21,907 nt of DNA from a virus. This document shows, piece by piece, positions 1 to 7,268 of this stretch; positions within the stretch are counted from its first letter, which is position 1, and each line of letters opens with the position of its first letter. The notes under the pieces are model-generated. The model did not search any database. It was not told where the DNA came from and saw nothing but the letters and a program-made list of their open reading frames with translations. The translations under genes and the position numbers were made by a program. The stretch is taken from IMG/VR virus record IMGVR_UViG_3300042518_000821, positions 1 through 21,907 of that record. One strand, given 5' to 3'.

Positions 1-759
1 CGTCAGCCCCTCGCGCTCAATGATGACCAGCACGAACTTGTCATTGCGCTCCTCGATCCAAGTCCGCCGGCAGGCCGCAACCTCCTTCGGCGTCAGCCCG
101 AGGTAGCGGGTCAATAGGAACGCCCTTCGTATTCCGCCGCCGCGCTGCTTGCTCGCCGCATCCATCGCCTCGAGGACCGCCGGAGCGATGCGCTCAAAGG
201 TCACCGCCGGCGCCCGCATGCCGACCGAAGCGGCAGCAAACTTCTGGATGCAATCCGGCAGCGCAAAATCCTGCCACTCCAGCGGATGGCAAAAGACCGA
301 CCGCGCACCCGCCAGCGTCCCGCGGACGGTGTAGACACTGCCCTCAAACTCGCGCTGATACTTCGCCACATTAGCCGGCGAGACCGCCGTCAGCGGCAGC
401 GCCCGGAGCTGCTCATTGGTCCCGCCGAGAACCGCCCGCAGGAACCGCAGCAGCCGGTTGACATTCGCCTGCTTGGTCGGCAACTTGCTCACCTTCAAAT
501 AATGATCCACCGCCTCACCAACCGACCGCGCCGTCGTCCGCATGGCATGCGCCTGCAAGGCCACCAGCCCCTCGCGCCCCGAGTCGGTGAGAATGCCCTT
601 TGCCTTCTCCTTGGCCATAGTCAGGTCACGCAGCCCCGTCGAAATCCGCAGCCGCTTCCGAGTGTGCGGGTGACGGAAGTCCAACTGCCACCGCGGCGAG
701 TCAGTGGGCAGATACAGTTTGCCGGTCAGACCGGACGCCGTGACTTTGTGTGTGTCCAT
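1..759 (-). CDS. int: Tyrosine recombinase (phage integrase), C-terminus beyond the left edge
   Basis: Reading leftward from ATG at 757-759, the frame stays open for 253 codons to the edge of the window, so the 3' part is missing. The N-terminal ~75 residues look like an arm-binding/SAM-like region (basic, with HPHTRKRLRIS at 31-40). Residues ~77-170 resemble the core-binding helical domain (SVGEAVDHYL, NVNRLLRFLRAVL). The catalytic domain begins near residue 188. The sequence RAFLLTRYLGLTPKEVAA (212-229) matches box I of tyrosine recombinases, but the usual arginine of the G-L-R-x-x-E motif appears to be Thr223. The later His/Arg/Tyr residues are not in the window. The gene starts about 150 bp from a truncated tRNA-Thr that is the likely attachment core. 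It should catalyse site-specific integration and excision. The family call is well supported. Activity cannot be judged without the C-terminus. Confidence 0.85.
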   Translation of the reverse strand, partial: MDTHKVTASGLTGKLYLPTDSPRWQLDFRHPHTRKRLRISTGLRDLTMAKEKAKGILTDSGREGLVALQAHAMRTTARSVGEAVDHYLKVSKLPTKQANVNRLLRFLRAVLGGTNEQLRALPLTAVSPANVAKYQREFEGSVYTVRGTLAGARSVFCHPLEWQDFALPDCIQKFAAASVGMRAPAVTFERIAPAVLEAMDAASKQRGGGIRRAFLLTRYLGLTPKEVAACRRTWIEERNDKFVLVIIEREGLT

Positions 760-774
760 GCCGCAGGGGTAACG

Positions 775-852
775 CTGCCAGACTCCGCTGTCAAATCACC
801 CTGCCAAAAGTTCGGCAAAACCCTGCCACTTTCTCTGCCAAAAAATAAGGCA
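775..852. repeat. CTGCCA repeats and TGCC-N8/9-GGCA inverted repeats upstream of the integrase
   Basis: CTGCCA occurs at 775, 801, 823 and 835 in the gap between the integrase start and the tRNA fragment. Two of these copies form imperfect 23-bp repeats, each with an internal inverted repeat: TGCC-N8-GGCA at 802-817 and TGCC-N9-GGCA at 836-852. Both are followed by AAAACC or AAACC. A third TGCC-N9-GGCA lies on the far side of the tRNA fragment. I infer integrase or excisionase arm-type sites, or an operator controlling the integrase. Confidence 0.5.
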
Positions 853-907
853 AACCATATGCAAACCGATACATTCAGTTTCAATTTCTACAGAGAAAAC
901 GACCTTC

Positions 908-948
908 GCCGAAGTAGCTCAGTTGGTAGAGCAGCGCATTCGTAATGC
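908..948 (+). tRNA. 5' half of tRNA-Thr(CGT), truncated; probable phage attachment core
   Basis: The 41 bases fold as a tRNA start: acceptor 5' strand GCCGAAG, TA, D-arm GCTC-AGTTGGTA-GAGC, then an anticodon arm with loop TTCGTAA, which reads anticodon CGT (Thr). The tRNA match stops directly after the inner anticodon-stem bases TGC. No variable loop, T-arm or acceptor 3' strand follows, so the gene is not functional as it stands. The anticodon arm contains the perfect palindrome GCATT-CGT-AATGC, the kind of symmetric core used by tyrosine recombinases. The integrase on one side and phage late genes on the other point to attP. An alternative is a prophage end next to a second integrated element. 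Most tRNA-type att sites keep the 3' half, so the 5' half is unusual. Confidence 0.7.
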
Positions 949-976
949 CCTGTCTTCCTCTGTCCGATTACCACTC

Positions 977-993
977 TGCCGCGTAGTCTGGCA
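977..993. repeat. TGCC-N9-GGCA inverted repeat on the right side of the attachment core
   Basis: The sequence CTCTGCC (974-980), then nine bases, then GGCA (990-993) repeats the arrangement CTCTGCC-N10-GGCA-type seen at 833-852 on the other side of the tRNA fragment. It sits between the attachment core and the stop codon of the lectin-like gene. Together the two sets would fit the two arms of an attP site. The repeat is short, so a chance match is possible. Confidence 0.35.
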
Positions 994-1000
994 CGCGCCC

Positions 1001-1954
1001 TCACGGCGTCCGCGCCAGCCGCAGCCCCATCCACGCATTCACCGCGCTCGGCGGCTGCTCCCCGCGCCGCGTCGAGCGCACCGCCAGCTCGCCCGCGATC
1101 GCATAGGCGCCCCCGCGGAATCTCCGCGGCGTCATCCCCACCGTGGCAATGTCGAAGCACCACTCAGCCACATTCCCGCTCATGTCATAGGTGCCCAGCT
1201 CATTGCCCAGCTTCGTGCCCACCCGTTGCGCCGCCCCCGCATTCACCGAATACCACGCCACCGCGCCCACCGTATTGCTCCCCGCGTAAGTGAATCCTCC
1301 GCTCGAGGTCGCCCCGCGCGCCGCCCATTCCCACTCCCGCTCCGTAGGCAACCGCCACCCATTCCCGCCCGCCACCGTCACCGCGTCCGAAGTGCCGCTG
1401 CGATACACCGCGCCGCCCACCAGATACACCGGCGCCAGCCCCTGCCACTCCGACAGCGCATTGCACCACTTCACCGCATCGTACCAGCTCACCGATCCCA
1501 CGGGAAAATCCTCACCCGCCCACGTCCCACGCCCCGCTAGGTCATAGCCCCGCGTCACCGCCCAATCCCGCACCCGCGCCCACAGCGCGCCCGTCACCTC
1601 ATAGCGCCCGATGGCAAACCCCTCCATCCACGCCGTGCCAAACCACGCCGACTGCGACCCGCCCGGCACGCTCACCGCATCGATCGTTGGCGCCGGCGTC
1701 GGGGTCGGTGACGGCGTAGGCGTAGCCACCGGCACCAGCTCGCCCTGCATCCGGTAAAAGCCCTGGTCGCCCTGCACCCGGCCCGCATTGATCCGCCCGC
1801 CGTGCAGCATCGCGCCCTCCACGGCCACCGGCACCCAAGGCCCGTGCAGCGAATCCGCCCGCTCCAGCGTGACGAAGACATCATGTTCCCCCGTCGCCCA
1901 GCCCGCCGCCGCCAGCATGACACTCAACAACCACGCCCCAGCAATCGTTCTCAT
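1001..1954 (-). CDS. Secreted SUMF1/FGE-like (formylglycine-generating-enzyme fold) protein; candidate moron
   Basis: I use ATG 1952-1954 (317 aa) because it begins a clear signal peptide (MRTIAGAWLLSVMLAAAGWA, residues 1-20). A longer in-frame start at 2215 would read through the terminator and into the preceding gene. Residues ~25-75 form a small beta module ending in GFYRMQ. A Pro/Thr/Ser linker follows (78-90). Residues ~92-315 are an FGE-sulfatase/SUMF1 domain: GRYEVTGALW (116-125), PVGSVSWYDAVKWCNALSEW (151-170), GWRLPTEREWEWAARGA (199-215), YDMSGNVAEWCFD (256-268), RGGAYA (280-285), MGLRLAR (309-315). The cysteines that catalyse formylglycine formation normally follow the RGG motif and are absent here. 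The domain is therefore more likely a binding (C-type-lectin-fold) module than an enzyme. The gene stands alone between a terminator and the attachment core. Hand-counted 60-base samples gave about 67-77% GC, against 55-60% in late-gene samples. It may alter the host surface or derive from the host. Confidence 0.8.
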   Translation of the reverse strand: MRTIAGAWLLSVMLAAAGWATGEHDVFVTLERADSLHGPWVPVAVEGAMLHGGRINAGRVQGDQGFYRMQGELVPVATPTPSPTPTPAPTIDAVSVPGGSQSAWFGTAWMEGFAIGRYEVTGALWARVRDWAVTRGYDLAGRGTWAGEDFPVGSVSWYDAVKWCNALSEWQGLAPVYLVGGAVYRSGTSDAVTVAGGNGWRLPTEREWEWAARGATSSGGFTYAGSNTVGAVAWYSVNAGAAQRVGTKLGNELGTYDMSGNVAEWCFDIATVGMTPRRFRGGAYAIAGELAVRSTRRGEQPPSAVNAWMGLRLARTP

Positions 1955-1991
1955 ATCGCCCAAAAGTAAGCCCGACCGCCCACCCGCCAAG

Positions 1992-2024
1992 CAAAAAAGA
2001 AAGGGCCAGCCGTAGCTGACCCTT
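1992..2024 (-). terminator. Intrinsic terminator of the late operon
   Basis: On the minus strand, 27 bases after the stop of the 1738 aa gene, AAGGGTCAGC pairs with GCTGGCCCTT (10 bp, one G-U pair) around a TACG loop, followed by the T-rich tract TCTTTTTT. The loop closed by C-G is of the very stable UNCG type. It should stop late transcription before the downstream secreted-protein gene. Confidence 0.85.
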
Positions 2025-2051
2025 AGTCTCTTTCTGGACGTGCCAGATGAG

Positions 2052-5000
2052 CTATTGTTCTTCCGTTGCCATGGCTGCGGCACCTGCGGCGGTAACGCCG
2101 TAGACCACCTTGCCGGTGAGGTCAAAGAACTCGTCGGTGATCTTACTGCGGCCACGGTTGCCGCTTGGACCAGTCTCAGCGCCGACCACTTTGATCGGCG
2201 GCATGGCCGATCCATTGTTCTTAAACGCCGCCGCCAGATTCTTTTTGATCAGCGCCGTTTCCTTGGCCGAGTTGCTGACGATGGTGATCCGGCCAACATT
2301 ACGCAAGTCGGGATTGAGCACATAAGCCTCGGTTCTGTTGCGCTGAATCGCAACCATAGGAGGAACCTTGTCAGAACTTGTAAACGATTGCGTCTTGCCC
2401 TGCGAAGCCGATCCTACAAGCTGGCTGACTGCAACCTTGCGAAGCTCGTTGCGCACGCCGGCAATGCCCTTCTCCTTGTAGATGCTACGCATGGACGACA
2501 GCGCGCTATCGGGTAGCGACACGGCAAGCTGGTGTGCCCGGATAAACGGCAGGCCGGCATTGCCAACCAGCAGGTCCGTTTTAAGCACCCGCTTGCCACT
2601 CGGCAGTGTATCGTAAATCTCTTTGGTCGGGTCGCCGAACGACCGCGCATTCTTGTCGCCCACGTTTGCTGATGCGTGGATGTCGGTCAGCCCGTTGCCT
2701 ACGCCATAGTGGTGGTGCGATGTCGCCACCATCGGCGTGTCCTTTTTCCACTCAAAAAACACGTTGTAGTTGCCTTGGGCGCCATACTTCTGGCCCTCAA
2801 CGACCGAGGCATACACTCGAGGCGGCGCGCTTGGGTCTTCGCGCAGGGACGAGCCAAAAGCCTTTTGGTCTGCGGTCTTCTCGCCGATCACGAACGACAT
2901 GCCTTGGTCAATCGTTGCCGCGCGCACGCCGCTTGCGCGGGCCTCGTCGATGTTTTGACCGGCAGCGACCTTGCCCTGCTGCTCCTTGTTGAGTTGCCGA
3001 GCCACCTGTTGCGCCTTCATCAGCGCCAAGTCGTTGTCACTATCGAAAGCCTCAAAGGCTGAGGTTAGCCAATTTGGGTTCACGCCATCGCGCGACTTGA
3101 CGGTCGGCCTTCCGGTTCCAGCCATGCGCGACAAGTCAGAGGTGCCCATACCGCTGATAACTTGCAGCGATCCTTTGCTGCGGTCTTTGAGTAGACGATA
3201 TACTTCTGCCGCCAGCGCTTTGGATTCGCTAACAGGAATACCCTTGTTAATTAACCGGCTGGACAGCGAATCGACTGCATCGGCCTGCAGGCGCTTGATT
3301 CGTTGCGGTGTCTCCTTGCTGTAATAAGCGGACAGCTCGTCAATGGCCGCAGATTGCTCTGGTGATATGCGACCGATGACTGGAGCATTCTCCGGCTGGT
3401 CGGCAATGGGGCGAAGCGTGCCGCCGGTTGCTTCCTGCGCTGCGGTAAAGTTCTCGGCCACCACATCCGGCATCGCCTGCCCACGCCTCTGCAACGCCCG
3501 CTGCAACTGCGGATCTTCCTCCCGCACGCCGCGGCGCTCCAGCTCTGCGCTGATCGCCTCGTTGCGCCGAAGCAGCTCGCGGGTCTGCGCAGCGCCGCCA
3601 CGCACCGGACGGCCCTCACGCATGCCCAGGGTGGACAGCCCAAGGTAGCCTTGGTTCTCCTCGTATTGGCGTAGGAGCTGGTCGGTGGTCATGCCTTCGA
3701 CGGCATCCGGCATCCCCTGCGCCTCCCGCGGGATCTGCTGGGGCATGCGCACCGGCAGGTCGGTGTCTAGGTCTGGTCGCGGAGCCGGGGCATCGGGCAT
3801 GAAGTTGCCGTTGGCCTTTTGGTAATCAAAGCTAAAGCCTTGGCGGCCGGTGCCAGCGATGTCATCAAAGGCGTCAAGGCGCAGCGTCTTGAGTGCGGAA
3901 CCCTTGCCGCCTAGTCCGGTCAGCGGGTTGGCCGCGCGGTTGGTTTTGGTGCCGATGCCAAGCAAGGCGTTGACGGCGTTGCGGCGGGTGTCGCCGATAC
4001 CGTCTGCTCCAGCGCGTCCGTTGGCATGATTGTCCAGCACGCGCCGCAGGTCGGCCTCGAGCTGCTTGAAATCCCAATTGATCTCGGCCAGAGAAGGATC
4101 GCGCTGGGCGATGGCCTTCATGGCGCGGTTGCGGAATTGCGTGAGATCGACAACGAAGGCGTTGATGTTGCCGTCCTTGGTCGCTTGCCACTCAACGAAC
4201 ATCACCTCGCGGTTAATGGCCTGGGCGTTGCGCAGGTCGCCCTGCTTGAAGACATCCTTCGACTTGCCCAGCGCAAAGTAGCGCACCTGCATGGTCTCGC
4301 CAGCGGTGCCGAGCGCTTCCATGCGGCGGGCGAGCTGCTTGAGAGGCGCCGGGAATCGCGTGAGGTCAAAGCGCGGCGGCAAGGTCTTGCCGGCCACAAT
4401 GCGCTGACCGTCGCGGAAACGGACGCCAAAGGTCGGGTCGTTCGGCTCCTTGGTCCCGCGGTCGATCATCTCGCGCACCTGCTGCTGGCGGGCGCGGATG
4501 AACTTGGCGCGGTCGGGGTCATTCTTTTTGTCCCTCAACTTGACGTTGCCGCTCTCGTCGATGAAGGCCAGCTCGTTCTCAAGTCGGCCGTTGCCGTAGT
4601 CGCGGAACGTGACGTTCGGGTTGTTCTTTAGATCATTCGGGTTGCCCGCGCGAGTCAGCGGGGCGCCAGACGGAGCCTCATGCGCCGGGTCGTTCAGCCA
4701 TTGCTGGTAGGCGCTGATGTATTGCCGGATGTTGCGGCGCATGACGGGGTCAGCGGCGAGGATTGGGTTGTCCTTAAAGAGTCTGTCTGGCGGCACCTGC
4801 AGCTTGCCGGTCTGCGGGTCGATGGGCGCGCCGGCCGCTGCCAGCGCCCTAGCATTGGCGCCTAGCACGTTCTCGGCAAAGCCGACCGGATTGAATCCCG
4901 CAGGGATGCCGCGGCGAATCTGCGCGTAGTCGATGCCCGCCGCGCGGTGCTCCTCAGCGAACACTTCATCGCGCAACCAATCCAGACGGTCGGAGTCGCC

Positions 5001-7268
5001 GCGAGCTAAGGCGCCCTCGGACAGTTCGTTGAGCACGCTGTCCACGTCGGTCTCGCTCACCTCGATCTTTTGCCCCGGAAACTCCCGCGCATTGCGGTTG
5101 GCTACAAAGGTGCGCGCATACTCGCGTGCCATGGAGTCCAGCTTTTCGGGACCGTAGCGCTGGTTGATGCTAGCGCGGGCCGAATTCTTCATCTCCGGCG
5201 ATATGGCCGCACTAGCCAGCAGGGCGTGTCCGTATTCATGCGGAGCCACATCGGTGCGGCGGGCGTCGGCGTTAAGGAAGAGGCGGGCGCGCTGACCTTC
5301 CGGTGCATGCAGGAAGTATCCCGCCGTGCCATTGCCACCTAGCGCGCTGACGTTGGCGTCGTAGTCAAGGCCGTTGAGCGGGATGAAATCGACCGAGTCG
5401 CGGTAAAATCCCTGCATGGCAGCCATGCCAGCGAGGTCTTCAAATTTGGTATTGCGCATCAGCGCATCGATGTCGCCGCCGGCCAGCTCTACGTCGGTCA
5501 ACATGCGCCCCGGCTCCTTCATGCTGTAGTAAACCTCGGCAGCGCGATCTGGCGCAGCGCGCCCTAGCTCGCCCGCATTGTTCTGCTGAATGTCCACCAG
5601 CATGCGACCGATGTCGCTCACCGCCGCATCGCGCCTGCGCCCGCGGGCACCGGCCACACGACCAACCAATCCGCCGCCCGCACCAAACAGCACACCGGCG
5701 CCGTAGATGCCCTCCGCGGTCTGCTCGTCACCCATTTCGCGGTAGGCTTCGGCAAAGGGGATGTTGACCAGCGGTCCAACTACTGCGCCACGCCCCACGG
5801 CACCGGCGGTGCGCGAAGCCTGCACGATCAGCGGGTTGGCTAGGCGCGCTGCCACTTGGCGCACGCGCGGGGAAAATGCTTCGTTCTTGGCGATCCGCGC
5901 CGGCGTTGACTCCAGCGGGACGAACTTGCTTGGGTTGACCAGCGCCTCGCGGATCTCCCGCGGCACCGCTGCGTTGTTGGCCACCGCCGCCCGCGCCACA
6001 TCGTCCATACCGTTGGTCGCATCAGCCGACTCGCGCATGATCATCTTGGCCGTGCCGGTTGCGCCCTCGACGCGGCGAAGCACGCCGGAACCCATCTTGT
6101 ACATCGGGTAGAGGCTCATCAGCGCCAGCGCCGTGTTGCGCGCCTCCTCCGGCGCTCCAGACATCACGGTCGCCACGGCACCGGCGCCACCGCCATAGGC
6201 TGCGGTTTTGGCGATCTTTGATTGCGTCTTACGGTCCAGTGCGCCAAAGGTCATCCGCTGCACGGCGCGCGTGAACACGTCCGCACCCTTGTCGATAATG
6301 TTGGCGCTGCCGCCAGCCGCAGCTTCCGCCGCACCCAGCGTTTTGGCGCTGAAAAGTTTTCCGAGACGCGCCGCGCCGGTCACCCTAGTTGCGGCAAATC
6401 CCGGCGCCAAGTTCTCCGGTGCCAGTAGGATTTCTGCAGGCAGTGTGAAGCTCTGGTTGGCTTTCACGCCCAGCAGCTTCTCGTCCATGATGTCGAGGTA
6501 GGTGCTGCGGATTGCGTTTTCCTTGGCGTAAAGCTGGTAGCGGTGCTCGTCGAGGTCGGCATCGGTCACCGGGGCCAGCGTCTTGCCCTCGCTGGCCATT
6601 TGTGTCAGCGGCGCCACACCGCCGAGCGGGGAGTAGACAAACTCGCCGGTCTCTTGCACGCGATACCGCGGCTTGCCCATCGCCAGATTGTTGAGCGCCA
6701 AGACCGTCTCGGTCGTGTTCAGCGCCGTGCCCTGGATGCCAGCCTTGGCCGAAGCCGGTGCCTGCAGCGCTGCTTCCACCATCGGCATGCGCTTGTAGTT
6801 GCCGTCAATGGCGCCGGTCTTGATGAGGACATTCTCCACGACTGCGGCAAGATTTCCGCCCTTGTCGAGGGCCATGTTCCAGTCAGCCACGCTCTGCAGG
6901 ACACCACCGCCAATAGCCTTGGCCATCTGCCACTTGCCCGGTCGCTTGCCCTGCTCGGTCAGCTTGACCTCTAGCTCGTCCGCCTCCTTGAGCTGCTCTG
7001 GCGACAATAGGATGCGCGCATCATACTTGGCGTCCACTGTCCGCTGATCCACCTCTTCGGGCGTCAGCTCTGGCGCGCCATACAGCGCATCGCGCACGTC
7101 CAGTTCTTCTGGCGTGTATTCGGCCTTGGTCTCCTGCGGGCCTTCGTAATAACTCATGGCCGCGCCCACGCCGCCTGAGATCACGTCATAGACCGGACGC
7201 GGCGCCTGCTGGGCCTCCAGCGCGTCCAACTCTTCCGGCGTATATTCCTCTTTAGCGGCCGGCGGCAT
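2052..7268 (-). CDS. Giant internal virion (ejection) protein with zinc-metallopeptidase motif
   Basis: This 1738 aa protein is the last gene of the late operon and overlaps the 355 aa gene upstream by 17 bp. Size and position match the large ejected proteins of podoviruses (T7 gp16-like role), although I see no clear sequence similarity to them. The N-terminus carries three copies of a YTPEELD-like motif (residues 7-18, 49-60, 66-77) and a related LLSPEQL (87-93). Alanine/glycine-rich, weakly hydrophobic stretches lie near 345-375 and 517-545 and could help cross membranes. APHEYGHALLAS (675-686) is an HExxH zincin motif, and EVFAEEH (768-774) could supply the third zinc ligand. Residues ~900-1090 are a charged mixed region. 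The last ~250 residues (including TSHHHYGVGNG, 1516-1526) form a separate globular-looking part. Peptidoglycan or protein cleavage during DNA entry is the inferred role. A polyvalent protein ejected to act in the host is the alternative. Confidence 0.75.
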   Translation of the reverse strand: MPPAAKEEYTPEELDALEAQQAPRPVYDVISGGVGAAMSYYEGPQETKAEYTPEELDVRDALYGAPELTPEEVDQRTVDAKYDARILLSPEQLKEADELEVKLTEQGKRPGKWQMAKAIGGGVLQSVADWNMALDKGGNLAAVVENVLIKTGAIDGNYKRMPMVEAALQAPASAKAGIQGTALNTTETVLALNNLAMGKPRYRVQETGEFVYSPLGGVAPLTQMASEGKTLAPVTDADLDEHRYQLYAKENAIRSTYLDIMDEKLLGVKANQSFTLPAEILLAPENLAPGFAATRVTGAARLGKLFSAKTLGAAEAAAGGSANIIDKGADVFTRAVQRMTFGALDRKTQSKIAKTAAYGGGAGAVATVMSGAPEEARNTALALMSLYPMYKMGSGVLRRVEGATGTAKMIMRESADATNGMDDVARAAVANNAAVPREIREALVNPSKFVPLESTPARIAKNEAFSPRVRQVAARLANPLIVQASRTAGAVGRGAVVGPLVNIPFAEAYREMGDEQTAEGIYGAGVLFGAGGGLVGRVAGARGRRRDAAVSDIGRMLVDIQQNNAGELGRAAPDRAAEVYYSMKEPGRMLTDVELAGGDIDALMRNTKFEDLAGMAAMQGFYRDSVDFIPLNGLDYDANVSALGGNGTAGYFLHAPEGQRARLFLNADARRTDVAPHEYGHALLASAAISPEMKNSARASINQRYGPEKLDSMAREYARTFVANRNAREFPGQKIEVSETDVDSVLNELSEGALARGDSDRLDWLRDEVFAEEHRAAGIDYAQIRRGIPAGFNPVGFAENVLGANARALAAAGAPIDPQTGKLQVPPDRLFKDNPILAADPVMRRNIRQYISAYQQWLNDPAHEAPSGAPLTRAGNPNDLKNNPNVTFRDYGNGRLENELAFIDESGNVKLRDKKNDPDRAKFIRARQQQVREMIDRGTKEPNDPTFGVRFRDGQRIVAGKTLPPRFDLTRFPAPLKQLARRMEALGTAGETMQVRYFALGKSKDVFKQGDLRNAQAINREVMFVEWQATKDGNINAFVVDLTQFRNRAMKAIAQRDPSLAEINWDFKQLEADLRRVLDNHANGRAGADGIGDTRRNAVNALLGIGTKTNRAANPLTGLGGKGSALKTLRLDAFDDIAGTGRQGFSFDYQKANGNFMPDAPAPRPDLDTDLPVRMPQQIPREAQGMPDAVEGMTTDQLLRQYEENQGYLGLSTLGMREGRPVRGGAAQTRELLRRNEAISAELERRGVREEDPQLQRALQRRGQAMPDVVAENFTAAQEATGGTLRPIADQPENAPVIGRISPEQSAAIDELSAYYSKETPQRIKRLQADAVDSLSSRLINKGIPVSESKALAAEVYRLLKDRSKGSLQVISGMGTSDLSRMAGTGRPTVKSRDGVNPNWLTSAFEAFDSDNDLALMKAQQVARQLNKEQQGKVAAGQNIDEARASGVRAATIDQGMSFVIGEKTADQKAFGSSLREDPSAPPRVYASVVEGQKYGAQGNYNVFFEWKKDTPMVATSHHHYGVGNGLTDIHASANVGDKNARSFGDPTKEIYDTLPSGKRVLKTDLLVGNAGLPFIRAHQLAVSLPDSALSSMRSIYKEKGIAGVRNELRKVAVSQLVGSASQGKTQSFTSSDKVPPMVAIQRNRTEAYVLNPDLRNVGRITIVSNSAKETALIKKNLAAAFKNNGSAMPPIKVVGAETGPSGNRGRSKITDEFFDLTGKVVYGVTAAGAAAMATEEQ

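Noticed and set aside
286-945. Plus-strand frame of 219 codons ending in SSSVGRAAHS
   Set aside because: It runs antisense to the integrase, and its end is a translation of the tRNA fragment, a well-known false-gene signature.
1001-1954. FGE-like gene as a target of a diversity-generating retroelement
   Set aside because: The fold fits, but no reverse transcriptase or template repeat is visible in the window, so only the fold similarity remains.
1955-2215. N-terminal extension of the FGE-like protein to the ATG at 2215
   Set aside because: It would cross the intrinsic terminator and the end of the 1738 aa gene, and would bury the signal peptide 87 residues inside.
4026-4631. Plus-strand frame of 201 codons inside the giant ejection protein gene
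   Set aside because: It is fully antisense to a well-supported gene and shows no motif. It reflects the base composition of the real frame.
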